DNA of 64,000 nucleotides from Amycolatopsis anabasis (GCF_009765355.1 NZ_VTHK01000006.1:124001-188000); one strand, 5' to 3'; numbered from the stretch's first letter, positions 1 to 9,167 are shown. Translations and numbers: made by a program. Notes: generated by a model from the letters alone, not told the origin.

Positions 1-649
1 CCGCGCCGCCCTCGGCGAGCGGCGTGCCCTCGGCCAGTCCGCCGCCGCGATGCCACGCCCAGGCCGGTTCGGCGGCCAGCTCCTCGACCGCGCCGGCCAG
101 CATCCGCCGCGCGTGGCCGTCGCGCAGCGCCGCGCAGGCGTACCGAAGGGCGTGCAGACCGGACACCGGGCCACCCGACACGGTCGCGTTCACGCCGGTG
201 AGCCCGGTCCTGATCGCGGTCTTGCCCGCGGCCGAGTTCATCATCGTGCCGGGGAACTGGGCCGGGTTGACCAGGTACGGCCGGTCCCGCTCGAACGTGT
301 CGCGCAGGAATTCCAGCACGGTCGCGGCACTGCCCACCGACATGCCCAGCGCGATCCCGGTCCGCTCCGCATCCGGCCCCGCCCCGGCCGCGTCGAGCGC
401 GGTCACGCAGGCGGCCATGGCCAGCTGGTCGGTGCGGCTGAGCCGGGACAGGCCCCGGTTGCCCAGGACCGCGGCCGGATCGAAGCCGGGCACCGGCGCG
501 ACGGCGAGCGGGGGCCAGCCGGGTTCGTCCCGCGGCGCGGGCCGGGCCGGGGCGAGTCCGGTGATCGCTTCGAGGCCGGTTCCGGCGGCGCTGAACACGC
601 CGCAACCGACGATGTCGGCGACCGGGCTGAGCGCGGGTGCGGCGGTCAT
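1..649 (-). CDS. Beta-ketoacyl synthase-like protein lacking the active-site cysteine, partial (C-terminus off window)
   Basis: The reading frame starts at an ATG (647-649) that overlaps the stop of the upstream ketosynthase as ATGA, and it runs off the left edge, so about 216 residues are visible. The fold is that of a KAS II-type thiolase: the N-terminal VADIVGCGVFSAAGTG, the MSVGSAATVLEFL region and NPAQFPGTMMNSAAGKTAI are all recognisable. At the nucleophile elbow (about residues 154-167) the sequence is NATVSGGPVSGLHAL, so Gly/Pro stand where the catalytic Cys should be. That resembles chain-length-factor (KS-beta) subunits of type II polyketide systems, which pair with an active KS. Translational coupling to the active KS at 649-1857 fits a KS/CLF heterodimer. 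The product is unknown because the rest of the cluster lies outside the window. Confidence 0.8.
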   Translation of the reverse strand, partial: MTAAPALSPVADIVGCGVFSAAGTGLEAITGLAPARPAPRDEPGWPPLAVAPVPGFDPAAVLGNRGLSRLSRTDQLAMAACVTALDAAGAGPDAERTGIALGMSVGSAATVLEFLRDTFERDRPYLVNPAQFPGTMMNSAAGKTAIRTGLTGVNATVSGGPVSGLHALRYACAALRDGHARRMLAGAVEELAAEPAWAWHRGGGLAEGTPLAEGGA

Positions 650-1857
650 CAGGCGGCCACCTCCCCGAACAGCGTGATGGCGTTGTTCCCGCCGAACGCG
701 AAGCCGTGGTTCTGCGCGATCCGGACCCGCGCGGTCCGCGCCGCCGGCACGCAGTCCAGGCCCGGGCCCAGTTCGGGATCCCGCTCCCGCAGCGTCGCGG
801 TGGGCGGCAGGAACCCGTCGTGGACGGCCGCGCAGGACACCAGCGCGCCGAATCCGGCCGCGGCGCCCATCGTGTGGCCGAGCAACGACTTCACCGAGCT
901 GATCGGCGGGATGCGCTCGCCGAACACCGCGCGCACCGCCGCGACCTCGGCGGCCTCGTTGGCGCGCGTTCCGGTGCCGTGCGCGCAGATGTAGTCGACC
1001 TCCTCGGGTTTGACCCCGGCCCGGTGCTGGGCGACGCGGATGCACGCCGCGATCGACGCGGCGTCCGGATTGGTCATGTGCCGCGCGTCGCAGGTCATCC
1101 CGTAGCCGAGCACCTCCGCGTAGATCCGCGCGCCGCGGTCGAGCGCGGCGTCGAGGGGCTCCAGCAGGAGCGCGACGCCCCCTTCGGCGGTCACGATCCC
1201 ATCCCGGTCCTTGTCGAACGGCCGCGGCACGTCCCGGGCGAGGGCGCCGAGCCGGTGGAATCCGGCGTGGGTCGACCGGTTGGCCGCGTCGGCTCCGCCG
1301 CACAGCGCCGCGTCGGCGTCTCCGGCGCGCACCAGGTCGAAGGCGTAGCCGATCGCGTAGTTGGCGGCCGCGCACGCCGTGCCGAAGGTCAAGGTTTCCC
1401 CGGTGAGGCACAGTTCGGTGGCGACGGCGGCGGCGATCCGCCCGGCGTCGGCCCGCCCGGCGAGCTCCGGCGGCGCCGATCCGGGCCCGTGCGCGACGAC
1501 GTGCTCGGCCAGCCGCTCCAGCACCTGGGACTCGCCGTTGGTGGTGCCGAAGCAGCTCGCGACGCGCCCGGCGGCGAGCGCCTCCGGATCGGTGTCCGAA
1601 TCCGCCGCCGCCATCCGCGCGGCGGCCGCGGCGAACTGCCCCGAGCGGCCCCAGCGGCCGGGGTCGCGCAGGTGGTCGGCGGGGTCGAAGCCGCGCACCT
1701 CGCCCGCCCGGGTGTGCTCGAATCCCGTGGCGTCGAACTGCTCGATGGGCCCGATCCCGCCGCGTCCCGCCCGGACGCCGTCGACGACCGCCTGCTTGCC
1801 CAGCCCGAGGCCGCTCACCGCACCGAGGCCGGTGACCACCACCCGGCGCTCACGCAT
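649..1857 (-). CDS. Beta-ketoacyl-ACP synthase II-type (KS-alpha-like)
   Basis: A 402-residue condensing enzyme with all catalytic residues visible: Cys162 in FGTACAAANYAIG, His293 in CAHGTGTRANE, Lys323 in SSVKSLLGH and His328. It would condense malonyl-ACP with an acyl chain on the ACP encoded just upstream. Its start codon (1855-1857) overlaps the ACP stop by 8 bp and its own stop overlaps the next ketosynthase start by 4 bp, so ACP, KS and the Cys-less KS form one translationally coupled operon. The gene layout is that of a type II polyketide or specialised fatty acid pathway rather than housekeeping fabF, since no fabD or fabG is adjacent. Substrate and product cannot be read from the sequence. 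Confidence 0.9.
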   Translation of the reverse strand: MRERRVVVTGLGAVSGLGLGKQAVVDGVRAGRGGIGPIEQFDATGFEHTRAGEVRGFDPADHLRDPGRWGRSGQFAAAAARMAAADSDTDPEALAAGRVASCFGTTNGESQVLERLAEHVVAHGPGSAPPELAGRADAGRIAAAVATELCLTGETLTFGTACAAANYAIGYAFDLVRAGDADAALCGGADAANRSTHAGFHRLGALARDVPRPFDKDRDGIVTAEGGVALLLEPLDAALDRGARIYAEVLGYGMTCDARHMTNPDAASIAACIRVAQHRAGVKPEEVDYICAHGTGTRANEAAEVAAVRAVFGERIPPISSVKSLLGHTMGAAAGFGALVSCAAVHDGFLPPTATLRERDPELGPGLDCVPAARTARVRIAQNHGFAFGGNNAITLFGEVAA

Positions 1858-2119
1858 GAACGATCTCCGCCGCGCTGTGCTTGGCCACCACCTCGCAGGC
1901 GGCCGGCAGGCTGTCCAGTTCGGAGATCTCCTCCTGCGGGATCTTGATCCCCAGTTCGCGTTCGAAACGCGCGAACATCTCGATGACGAGCAGCGAGTCG
2001 GCGTCGAAGTCGTCGAAGAAACTGCTGTCGTCGGTGATGTCGGCGGCGTCGACTTCGAGCACCTCCGCGACGATCTCGCGGACCTGGTCGCGCAGTTCGT
2101 CCGAAAACACGTGGCTCAT
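1850..2119 (-). CDS. Acyl carrier protein
   Basis: An 89-residue acidic carrier protein. The phosphopantetheine attachment serine lies in the DADSLLVIE motif (Ser at about residue 42), the usual DSL signature. Length and helical pattern are normal for type II ACPs. It is the first gene of the minus-strand operon and is followed by the KS with an 8-bp overlap. The start is an ATG at 2117-2119 preceded on the minus strand by a GGGGAGAA Shine-Dalgarno stretch. It presumably carries the growing chain for the two adjacent ketosynthase subunits. Confidence 0.92.
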   Translation of the reverse strand: MSHVFSDELRDQVREIVAEVLEVDAADITDDSSFFDDFDADSLLVIEMFARFERELGIKIPQEEISELDSLPAACEVVAKHSAAEIVHA

Positions 2120-2301
2120 GATTCTTCTCCCCAGAATTGACTCACCCCGGTCACGGGGTCCCCCGAATCAAATCCCGGCCACCGGTGCCGGGGCAAGCAC
2201 ATCCAAAGTGACAGCGGGGCGTCCGGAGGAGACAGTGACTCGCGGTGCCGCACGTGCCAGCGTGAATGTCGCGGATGGACTGTCGAATGGGGGCGCGACC
2301 G

Positions 2302-3339
2302 ATGAGAACCGACGCGATCGGCATTGCGGCCGGTGAATTGTGGCTTCCGCCGGGCCGGGAACTGGCCGACGCGGCCGTCCGGGAGGGGCGCCTGCGCGCG
2401 CGGGACGCCCGGGACCTCGGTCATCCGGAGGTGCCCGACGCCGGTGACGAGGCGGCGCCGGACATGGCCGTGCACGCGGCGCTGGGTGCGCTCAAACAAG
2501 CGGGCGCCGACGCGGAGGACCTCGACGTCGTGTGCCACGCGTGGATGTACTACCAGGGGCACGACCTGTGGTCGCCCGCGCATTACATCGCCGATCGAAT
2601 CGGCGCCCGGCGGGCGTTTCCGGTCGGCGTCCAGCAGGTGTGCAACGGCGGCCCGGCCGGTGTCGAACTGACCGCGGCGCGCCTGCTCGCGGCCGGGCCG
2701 GGCGGCACGCGCTGGGGTCTGGTCACCACCGCCGACCGGTTCACCGCTCCCGGATTCGACCGCTGGGCCGGTGACTACGGGGTGGCCTACGGGGACGCGG
2801 CGACCGCGTTGCTGCTGCGCGTTCCCGCGGACCCGGCGGACGCGCTGCTCCTGCGCTCGATCGTCACGGCGGCGGCGCCGGAACTGGAGGGCATGCACCG
2901 CGGCGCCGATCCGTTCGCCCGCGCCGCCCGCACCCATCGCGACCGCGTGGACATGCGCGCCACGAAACGCGCCTACCTGCGCGAGCACGGTCAGGACCCG
3001 TTCCTGCTGGCGAACCGGCGCAGTGTCACCACGATCGCCGCCACGGCCTTGCGGGAGGCCGGTCTGGCGCCGGACGATCCCCGGTTGCGGTGCGCGGTGC
3101 TCCCGCGGTTCGGGCGCAAAACCCTCGACGCGGTGTGGCGCCCGGTCCTGGCCGGATGCCTGCGCACCGAACTGCTCGACCTCGGCACGACCACCGGCCA
3201 CCTCGGCGCCGGGGACGCGCTCGCCGGGGTGGCCGAACTGGCGTGGCAGGGGATCCTCGCACCGGGTGAAGCCGCCCTGGTGTTCAGCGCCGGGGCGGGC
3301 TTCACCTGGTCCTGCCTCGTCGTGCAGGCGCGGTCGTGA
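2302..3339 (+). CDS. Ketoacyl-ACP synthase III-like protein
   Basis: A 345-residue KASIII-fold protein, divergent from the ACP-KS operon across about 180 bp. The nucleophile is Cys114 in VQQVCNGGPAG. The usual His and Asn of FabH (motifs like HQAN and GNTSAA) are replaced: the C-terminal half reads VLPRFGRKTLDAV and TTGHLGAGDALAG. Such divergent KASIII homologues often act as starter-unit loading or acyl-transferring enzymes (CerJ-like) rather than true FabH. I chose the ATG at 2302 because a GGGGGCG Shine-Dalgarno sequence lies about 8 nt upstream; earlier in-frame starts at 2266 add an unconserved leader. The context suggests a role in priming or off-loading for the neighbouring type II system. 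Confidence 0.85.
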   Translation: MRTDAIGIAAGELWLPPGRELADAAVREGRLRARDARDLGHPEVPDAGDEAAPDMAVHAALGALKQAGADAEDLDVVCHAWMYYQGHDLWSPAHYIADRIGARRAFPVGVQQVCNGGPAGVELTAARLLAAGPGGTRWGLVTTADRFTAPGFDRWAGDYGVAYGDAATALLLRVPADPADALLLRSIVTAAAPELEGMHRGADPFARAARTHRDRVDMRATKRAYLREHGQDPFLLANRRSVTTIAATALREAGLAPDDPRLRCAVLPRFGRKTLDAVWRPVLAGCLRTELLDLGTTTGHLGAGDALAGVAELAWQGILAPGEAALVFSAGAGFTWSCLVVQARS

Positions 3340-3340
3340 G

Positions 3341-4006
3341 TCACCGGCGCAGCGACGGAACGGGCACCGGGACCGGCGACGGGATGAGTCCCATTTGGAC
3401 GGCCTTGTTCGCGGCCTCGACCCGGGACCGGGCGGCGAGCTTGTCGAAAATGCTGCGCATGTGCCGTTTCACGGTGCCCTCCACGATGTCGAGCCGGCGG
3501 GCGATCTGGTAGTTGCTCAGGCCTTTGGCCACGAGCTCGATCACCTCGGCCTCGCGCGGGGACAACGGTCCCGGTTCCGCCGGCTCCGGGCGCAGCAGCT
3601 GATTCGCCGACAGCGAGACGGTGACGGGATTGCCGGGCAGCCGTGCGCCGCGGACCGCGGCCACCAGCGCGTGCCGGGTCACGGTCTTGTGCAGGAAGCC
3701 CGCGATTCCCGCCGCCAGCAACAACCGGACCAGCGCGGTGTCGTCGTGCATGGTGAGGACGAGCACGCGCACCCCCGGCCGGACGTGCTGGAGGCGGCGC
3801 ACGGTGTCCTGCGGACGTTCGTTTCCCGGCATTTCGATGTCCAGCAGCACGACATGCGGCCGGTGCTCGGCGGCCAGGCGCAAGGCTTCGTCCACGCTGC
3901 CGGCCACCCCTGCCACGGAAAGATCGGGTTCGGCCTCGAGCAACTCGGCCAGCGCGTTGCCGAGCAGCGTGTGGTCGTCGGCGATCAGAATTCGAGTCTC
4001 TTTCAT
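3341..4006 (-). CDS. NarL/FixJ-family response regulator
   Basis: A 221-residue regulator with an N-terminal receiver domain (residues 1-120; acidic pocket Asp10/Asp11, phospho-acceptor Asp56 in VVLLDIEMPG, Lys107 in FLHKT) and a C-terminal LuxR-type HTH (about 148-205; LSPREAEVIELVAKGLSNYQIA). The tail is an unusual Pro-Val run (PSPVPVPVPS). It lies 19 bp downstream of the histidine kinase gene, so the two form a two-component system. The gene ends 1 bp from the stop of the KASIII-like gene on the other strand. Targets are unknown; the adjacent polyketide-like genes or the ABC exporter are candidates by position only. Confidence 0.92.
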   Translation of the reverse strand: MKETRILIADDHTLLGNALAELLEAEPDLSVAGVAGSVDEALRLAAEHRPHVVLLDIEMPGNERPQDTVRRLQHVRPGVRVLVLTMHDDTALVRLLLAAGIAGFLHKTVTRHALVAAVRGARLPGNPVTVSLSANQLLRPEPAEPGPLSPREAEVIELVAKGLSNYQIARRLDIVEGTVKRHMRSIFDKLAARSRVEAANKAVQMGLIPSPVPVPVPSLRR

Positions 4007-4025
4007 ATTCTTTGCTCTCCTGAAG

Positions 4026-5114
4026 TCAATCGGCGCGGTGCTCGTTCTCGGGCAGCGGAACCCACAGCCGCATACTCGTGCCCCGGCCGGGCTTGCTGAT
4101 CAGGGAAAGTCGTCCCCCCAGGTGTTCGGCGCGTTCCCGCATGACGGTCAGGCCCGCGCCGTCGCGCAAATCGTTCCGATCCGGAGAAGCGAAACCGGAT
4201 CCGTCGTCGTCCGCCGCCACATCCACGCGGCCGGGACTGATCCCGACCCGCACCCGGACGTTCTCCGGCGACGCGTGCGCGAACGAGTTCCGCAGGAATT
4301 CGCGGAGAATCAGGAAGATCTCGTCCCGGTGATTCTCCGGTAGCCAGGCCTCGTCCCCGTGCACCCGGACGCGGACCTCGGCCGCCCGGAAGTTGAGCTC
4401 CTCCGCGCAGGCGGTGAGCGACCGGGCCAGGCTGGTCAGCGGCGCCTTGGCGCGGAGACCGGAGAAGAGCAGGCGGGTGAAGTCCTTCGCCTCGGCCAGC
4501 GCGCCCTCGACCGCCCGGAGATGATCGTCGCCCGCGCCCCGCGCCTTCACCCGGTACAGCTCGAGGTGCCGCATGGCCAGGACGAGGCTGTTGCCGAGCT
4601 GGTCGTGCACGTCCCGCGCGAGGCGCTTGCGATCGTCGGAATTCGCCTGCTCGACCTGTTCCAGCAGGTAGGCGTCGTAGCTGTCCGCCGCGGCGGACAG
4701 GTGCCGCGAACTGAGCTCCTGGAGCAGGCGGGCGGCCCGGGTGACCAGGGCCGCCCGGGGCTCACCGGGGAGCCCGGAAACGAGGTCCGCGAACTCCTCC
4801 AGCGCGATCCCGGCCAGGATCTCGATCGCCTTCAGCGCATCGGTGAACCGGGCCCGGCGGCAGGCCCACAGCCCGCCCAGGACGGCCGGTTCGGCGAGCG
4901 GCTCGCCCGGGTGCGGCTCGCTCCCGGGCGAGCCGATCGCCCGGGCGAAGGCTTCCAGCACCAGCGACGCGTGCGCCCGCGCCTGCCCCCGGAGCTCGGC
5001 GACGATGCCGAGCGGATTGGCGACGAGCTCCAATCTTTCCTGGTACTTGCGAACAATGTCCGGTATTGCCGTGGTGACTCTTTCCCCCACATCGGCACTC
5101 GGCTTCGACTCCAT
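4026..5114 (-). CDS. Cytosolic NarL-type sensor histidine kinase
   Basis: A 362-residue HisKA_3-type kinase. The phospho-accepting His170 is in RLARDVHDQLGNSL and the HATPase_c region covers about 250-355 (VDVAADDDGSGF for the G1 box, GAGLTVMRERAEHLGGRLS for G2). No transmembrane segment is visible. The N-terminal 150 residues look like an all-helical sensory domain without a family I recognise, so the kinase probably senses an intracellular signal. It is the first gene of a two-gene operon with the response regulator at 3341-4006. Confidence 0.9.
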   Translation of the reverse strand: MESKPSADVGERVTTAIPDIVRKYQERLELVANPLGIVAELRGQARAHASLVLEAFARAIGSPGSEPHPGEPLAEPAVLGGLWACRRARFTDALKAIEILAGIALEEFADLVSGLPGEPRAALVTRAARLLQELSSRHLSAAADSYDAYLLEQVEQANSDDRKRLARDVHDQLGNSLVLAMRHLELYRVKARGAGDDHLRAVEGALAEAKDFTRLLFSGLRAKAPLTSLARSLTACAEELNFRAAEVRVRVHGDEAWLPENHRDEIFLILREFLRNSFAHASPENVRVRVGISPGRVDVAADDDGSGFASPDRNDLRDGAGLTVMRERAEHLGGRLSLISKPGRGTSMRLWVPLPENEHRAD

Positions 5115-5514
5115 GAAGTTGTCCCCCAGATTTCTTTCGCAGGCTCGGCACGATAGCTCATTCGCCGGACGGCAAAGAATTCGTTACCGCGACACTGCGG
5201 CGCACCATACGTGCGACACACCAGCCCCCAAGACCCGCCTGGCATGATTTTGCCGCACGTTCATTGACTTGCGCACGACCCGACTCAGTCAACGGGGTGA
5301 CCTTGATCACAAGAAAACTGGGGCAAGCATCAGAGTATCGGGCGGCAACCCACCGCGCGCGCCGTCCGAATGGGAAAGAATCCCGTCGATACCACAGAAC
5401 CTGTCCCGGGATGCCGGGAAAATTGCCCTCTCCACTTGGGACACCGCACGCCGTATGTCCTCTGTGGACCACCAAGTTCGTTCGGAAGGCTAACGGCCGG
5501 AAAGGAACCCGGAG
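5115..5514. other. Intergenic region without a gene
   Basis: About 400 bp between the kinase start and the ABC exporter terminator. The small open frames here lack codon bias and family resemblance, so I see no gene. The stretch should hold the promoter of the kinase/regulator operon, but I could not pick one -10/-35 pair with confidence. Confidence 0.5.
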
Positions 5515-5545
5515 AAAAGGCCGCCGCCCACTCGGGGCGACGGCC
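5515..5545 (-). terminator. Rho-independent terminator of the ABC exporter operon
   Basis: On the minus strand an 11-bp stem (GGCCGTCGCCC pairing with GGGCGGCGGCC, one G-T wobble) closes a 5-nt loop and is followed by TTTTCT. It lies 17 bp past the stop codon at 5563. Confidence 0.8.
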
Positions 5546-5562
5546 TCGACTCTTCGAGTGAC

Positions 5563-7425
5563 TCAGGCGGTGGCGGTGAACTGCGCCGAGTACAGGCGAT
5601 AGTAGGCGCCCCGGGACTCGAGCAGTTCGTCGTGCGTGCCCTGTTCGACGATCCGGCCCGCCTCCATCACCAGGATGAGGTCGGCGTCGCGGATCGTGGA
5701 CAGCCGGTGCGCGATGACGAAACTCGTGCGCGACGAGCGCAGCGCGGCCATCGCGTGCTGCACCAGCGATTCCGTCCGGGTGTCGACCGAACTCGTCGCC
5801 TCGTCGAGGATCAGCAGCGACGGGCCGGCCAGGAACGCGCGCGCGATCGTCAGCAGCTGCTTCTCCCCCGCGCTGACGTTGGTGCCCTCGTCGTCGATCA
5901 CCGTGTCGTAGCCGTCCGGCAGCGTGCGCACCCACCGGTCGACGAAGGTCGCCTTCGCCGCGGCCAGGATCTCCTCCTCGGTCGCGTCCGGTTTGCCGTA
6001 CGCGATGTTGTCGCGGATCGTGCCGCCGAACAGCCAGGTGTCCTGGAGCACCATGCCGGTCTGCGACCGCAGGTCCTCCCGGCGCAGCCGGGTGATGTCC
6101 ACGCCGTCCAGGGTGATCCGGCCCGCGTCCAGTTCGTAGAACCGCATGATCAGGTTGACCAGCGTGGTCTTCCCGGCCCCGGTCGGGCCGACGATCGCCA
6201 CCGTCTGCCCCGGCTCGGCGACCAGCGACAGGTGCTCGATGAGCGGCTGCTCGGGCCGGTAGGAGAAGCTGACGTCCTCGAACTCGACCCGCCCCCGCCG
6301 CTCGGCGGGCAGCGAAGCGTCCGCCGGATCGGGTTCCTGCTCCTCGGCATCCAGCAACTCGAAGACCCGCTCGGCCGAGGCGACCCCGGACTGCATCAGG
6401 TTCGCCATCGACGCCACCTGGGTCAGCGGCTGGGTGAACTGCCGCGAATACTGGAGGAACGCCTGCACCTCGCCCAGGCTCATCGCGCCGGAGGTGATCC
6501 GCACTCCGCCGATCACCGCGACCACGACGTAACTGAGGTTCGACAGGAACATCATCGCCGGCATGATCAGCCCGGAGATGAACTGCGCGCCCAGGGCCGA
6601 TCCGAACAGCTCGTCGTTGCGGCGCCGGAACTCGGCTTCGGACTCCCGCTGCCGCCCGAACACCTTGACCAGCTGGTGGCCGGTGAACGCCTCCTCGATG
6701 TGCGCGTTGAGCGCGCCGGTGTGCTTCCACTGCGCGATGAACAGCTTCTGCGACCGCTTGCCGATCCAGCCGGTGATGAGCACCGAGGCGGGGATCAGGA
6801 CCAGCGCGAGCAACGCGAGCAGCGGCGAGATGGTGAACATCATCACCAGCACGCCGAGCACGGTCAGCAGCGAAGTCAGCAGCTGGCTCAGGGTCTGCTG
6901 CAACGTCGTCGAGATGTTGTCGATGTCGTTGGTGACCCGGGACAGCAGCTCGCCCCGGGGCTGACCGTCGAAGTAGCGCAGCGGGAGCCGGTGCAGCTTC
7001 TCCTCGACGTCGGCCCGCAGCTTGAACACGACCCGCTGCACCACGCCGTTGAGCAGGCGCCCCTGCGCCCAGCCGAACACCGAGGACGTCAGGTACAGGG
7101 CGAGCACCCAGGCCAGCACGGTGCCCAGCGCGCCGAAGTCGATCCCCGCGCCGGGCACGTTCCGCAGGCGCGCGAGCACGCCGTCGAAGATGACGTCGGT
7201 GGCCTGCCCGAGGATCTTCGGCCCGGCCACGGCGAACGCGACGCTGGCGACGCCGAGCGCGACGACGGCCGCGAACTTGACCCGTTCCGGGCGCATGCGG
7301 GCGATCAGCCGTTTCAGGGAGGGCCCGAAGCTGTTCGCCTTGCCCATCGGCATGCCCATGCCCGGCATGCCACGGCCCATGGGCGAGGGCTGCGGCCGGG
7401 GAGTGGTTGTGGTGGTGGTGCTCAT
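5563..7425 (-). CDS. ABC exporter half-transporter, ATPase-competent subunit
   Basis: A 620-residue membrane-plus-ATPase fusion of the exporter type. The first 30 residues carry a Thr-run and a Met/Gly/Pro-rich stretch (GRGMPGMGMPMG). The six-helix ABC_membrane domain covers about 55-340. The nucleotide-binding domain has Walker A GPTGAGKTT, Walker B LLILDEATSSVD with the catalytic Glu, and His in IAHRLSTI. Its signature motif is NVSAGEKQL instead of LSGGQ. The start ATG (7423-7425) overlaps the partner's stop as ATGA; a much longer frame that continues upstream is only the shadow of the partner gene. Together with the 7422-9167 product it should form a heterodimeric exporter with one consensus and one degenerate ATP site. 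The substrate is unknown; drugs or lipids are typical. Confidence 0.93.
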   Translation of the reverse strand: MSTTTTTTPRPQPSPMGRGMPGMGMPMGKANSFGPSLKRLIARMRPERVKFAAVVALGVASVAFAVAGPKILGQATDVIFDGVLARLRNVPGAGIDFGALGTVLAWVLALYLTSSVFGWAQGRLLNGVVQRVVFKLRADVEEKLHRLPLRYFDGQPRGELLSRVTNDIDNISTTLQQTLSQLLTSLLTVLGVLVMMFTISPLLALLALVLIPASVLITGWIGKRSQKLFIAQWKHTGALNAHIEEAFTGHQLVKVFGRQRESEAEFRRRNDELFGSALGAQFISGLIMPAMMFLSNLSYVVVAVIGGVRITSGAMSLGEVQAFLQYSRQFTQPLTQVASMANLMQSGVASAERVFELLDAEEQEPDPADASLPAERRGRVEFEDVSFSYRPEQPLIEHLSLVAEPGQTVAIVGPTGAGKTTLVNLIMRFYELDAGRITLDGVDITRLRREDLRSQTGMVLQDTWLFGGTIRDNIAYGKPDATEEEILAAAKATFVDRWVRTLPDGYDTVIDDEGTNVSAGEKQLLTIARAFLAGPSLLILDEATSSVDTRTESLVQHAMAALRSSRTSFVIAHRLSTIRDADLILVMEAGRIVEQGTHDELLESRGAYYRLYSAQFTATA

Positions 7426-9167
7426 GCCGCCTGCTCCGGGGTCAGCTGGGACTGGACGATTTCCTGGTAGGTCCGGCAGGTGTCCAGCAGTTGCCGGTGG
7501 GTGCCGATCCCGACGACCGATCCGTTGTCCAGCACGATGATCTGGTCGGCGTCGAGGATGGTGGAAACCCGCTGGGCGACGACGAGCACCGCCGCCCGCG
7601 CGGTGTGCGGGCGCAGCGCCGCGCGCAGCCTCGCGTCGGTCGCCAGGTCGAGCGCGGAGAACGAGTCGTCGAACAGGTAGATCTCCGGTCGGCGGACCAG
7701 GGCCCGGGCGATGGACAGCCGTTGCCGCTGGCCGCCGGAAACATTGGTGCCGCCCTGCGCGATCGGCGCCGCCAGCCCGCCGGGCATGTCCTCGACGAAA
7801 TCGCGGGCCTGCGCGATTTCCAGGGCCTGCCACAGTTCCTCGTCCGTGGCGTCCGGGTTCCCGTAGCGGAGGTTGGTCGCCACGGTGCCGGTGAACAGGT
7901 ACGGCCGTTGCGGCACCAGGCCGATCCGGTTCCACAGCGCGTCGGGATCGAGTTCGCGCACGTCGGCGCCGTCGACGAACACATTGCCCGCGGTCACGTC
8001 GATCAGCCGGGGCACGAGCGAGAGCAACGTCGTCTTCCCCGACCCGGTGCTGCCGACGATCGCGGTGGTGCGGCCCGGCTCGGCGCGGAAGGAGATGTCG
8101 CGCAGCACGGGATCCGCCGCGCCGGGATACCGGAACTCGACGCCGCGGAACTCGAGTTCGGCGCTCCTGGTCAGCTCCCGCACCGGCGCCGCGGGCGGGC
8201 TCACCGAGGACTCGGTGTCCAGCACCTCGGTGATCCGCTCGGCGCAGACCGCGGCGCGCGGGATCATGGTCGAGATGAACGTCGCCATCATCACCGACAT
8301 GAGGATCTGCAACAGGTAGTTCAGGAACGCGGTCAGCGCGCCGATCTGCATCTCCCCCGCGTCGACGCGGTGCGAACCGAACCACAGCACGGCGACGCTG
8401 GAGGCGTTCAGGATGAGCAGCACCGTCGGGAAGATCAGCGCCTGGTACCTGCCGACCCGCAACGCGGTGTCGGTGAGCGTGCGGTTGGCGTCGGCGAACC
8501 GGCGGGTCTCGGCGGGCTCGCGGACGAACGCGCGGATGACGCGGATGCCGGACAGCTGCTCCCGCAGCACGCGGTTGACCTCGTCGATCCGCTCCTGCAT
8601 CTTGCGGAACTGCGGCACCATCCGGGACACGATCAACCCGATCGCGAGCACCAGCACCGGCACGCAGACCAGCAGCAGCCAGGACAGGCCGACGTCCTCC
8701 CGCAGCGCCATCACGATGCCGGCGACGCACATGATCGGTGCCATGACCAGCATGGTGCACACCATGACCACCAGCAGCTGGATCTGCTGCACGTCGTTGG
8801 TGGTGCGCGTGATCAGCGACGGGGCGCCGAACCCCGCGACCTCACGCGCGGAGAACTCGCCGACCCGGTGGAAGACGGCCGACCGGATGTCCCGGCCCAG
8901 CGCCATCGCGACCCGGGCGCCGAAGTAGGCCGCACCGACCGAGCAGAGGATCTGCAGCACCGTGACGGTCAGCATCCAGCCGCCCGTGGACAGGATGTAA
9001 CCGGTGTCCCCCTTGACCACGCCGAAGTCGATGAGGTCGGCGTTCAGGCTCGGCAGGTACAGCGAGGCCAGCGTGCCGATGAGTTGCAGCACGAAGACGG
9101 CCGTGAGCTCGCGACCGTACGGCCGCAGGTACGTGCGTAACAGGCGGTTCAGCAACGAAGCCCCCAC
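7422..9167 (-). CDS. ABC exporter half-transporter, degenerate-site subunit
   Basis: A 581-residue ABC_membrane plus ATPase protein, first gene of the exporter operon. Walker A is GSTGSGKTT and the signature VSGGQRQRL is intact. The Walker B end reads IYLFDDSFSALD, with Asp replacing the catalytic Glu, and the H-loop His is replaced by Gln in VVAQRVSTI. These are the hallmark changes of the non-catalytic half in heterodimeric exporters such as TM287/288 or BmrCD, and the complementary signature change is present in the partner. The start may be the GTG at 9165-9167 or, more likely on Shine-Dalgarno grounds, the TTG at 9153-9155, since GGGGG lies 5-6 nt before it. The operon diverges from a TetR gene across a palindromic operator candidate. 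Confidence 0.92.
   Translation of the reverse strand: MGASLLNRLLRTYLRPYGRELTAVFVLQLIGTLASLYLPSLNADLIDFGVVKGDTGYILSTGGWMLTVTVLQILCSVGAAYFGARVAMALGRDIRSAVFHRVGEFSAREVAGFGAPSLITRTTNDVQQIQLLVVMVCTMLVMAPIMCVAGIVMALREDVGLSWLLLVCVPVLVLAIGLIVSRMVPQFRKMQERIDEVNRVLREQLSGIRVIRAFVREPAETRRFADANRTLTDTALRVGRYQALIFPTVLLILNASSVAVLWFGSHRVDAGEMQIGALTAFLNYLLQILMSVMMATFISTMIPRAAVCAERITEVLDTESSVSPPAAPVRELTRSAELEFRGVEFRYPGAADPVLRDISFRAEPGRTTAIVGSTGSGKTTLLSLVPRLIDVTAGNVFVDGADVRELDPDALWNRIGLVPQRPYLFTGTVATNLRYGNPDATDEELWQALEIAQARDFVEDMPGGLAAPIAQGGTNVSGGQRQRLSIARALVRRPEIYLFDDSFSALDLATDARLRAALRPHTARAAVLVVAQRVSTILDADQIIVLDNGSVVGIGTHRQLLDTCRTYQEIVQSQLTPEQAA

Noticed and set aside
2120..2301. A strong promoter pair between the ACP and KASIII-like genes
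   Set aside because: I could not identify hexamers with convincing spacing on either strand.
5563..8760. A single 1065-residue protein
   Set aside because: Its first 445 residues are the out-of-frame shadow of the degenerate ABC subunit; the real start is the ATG at 7425.
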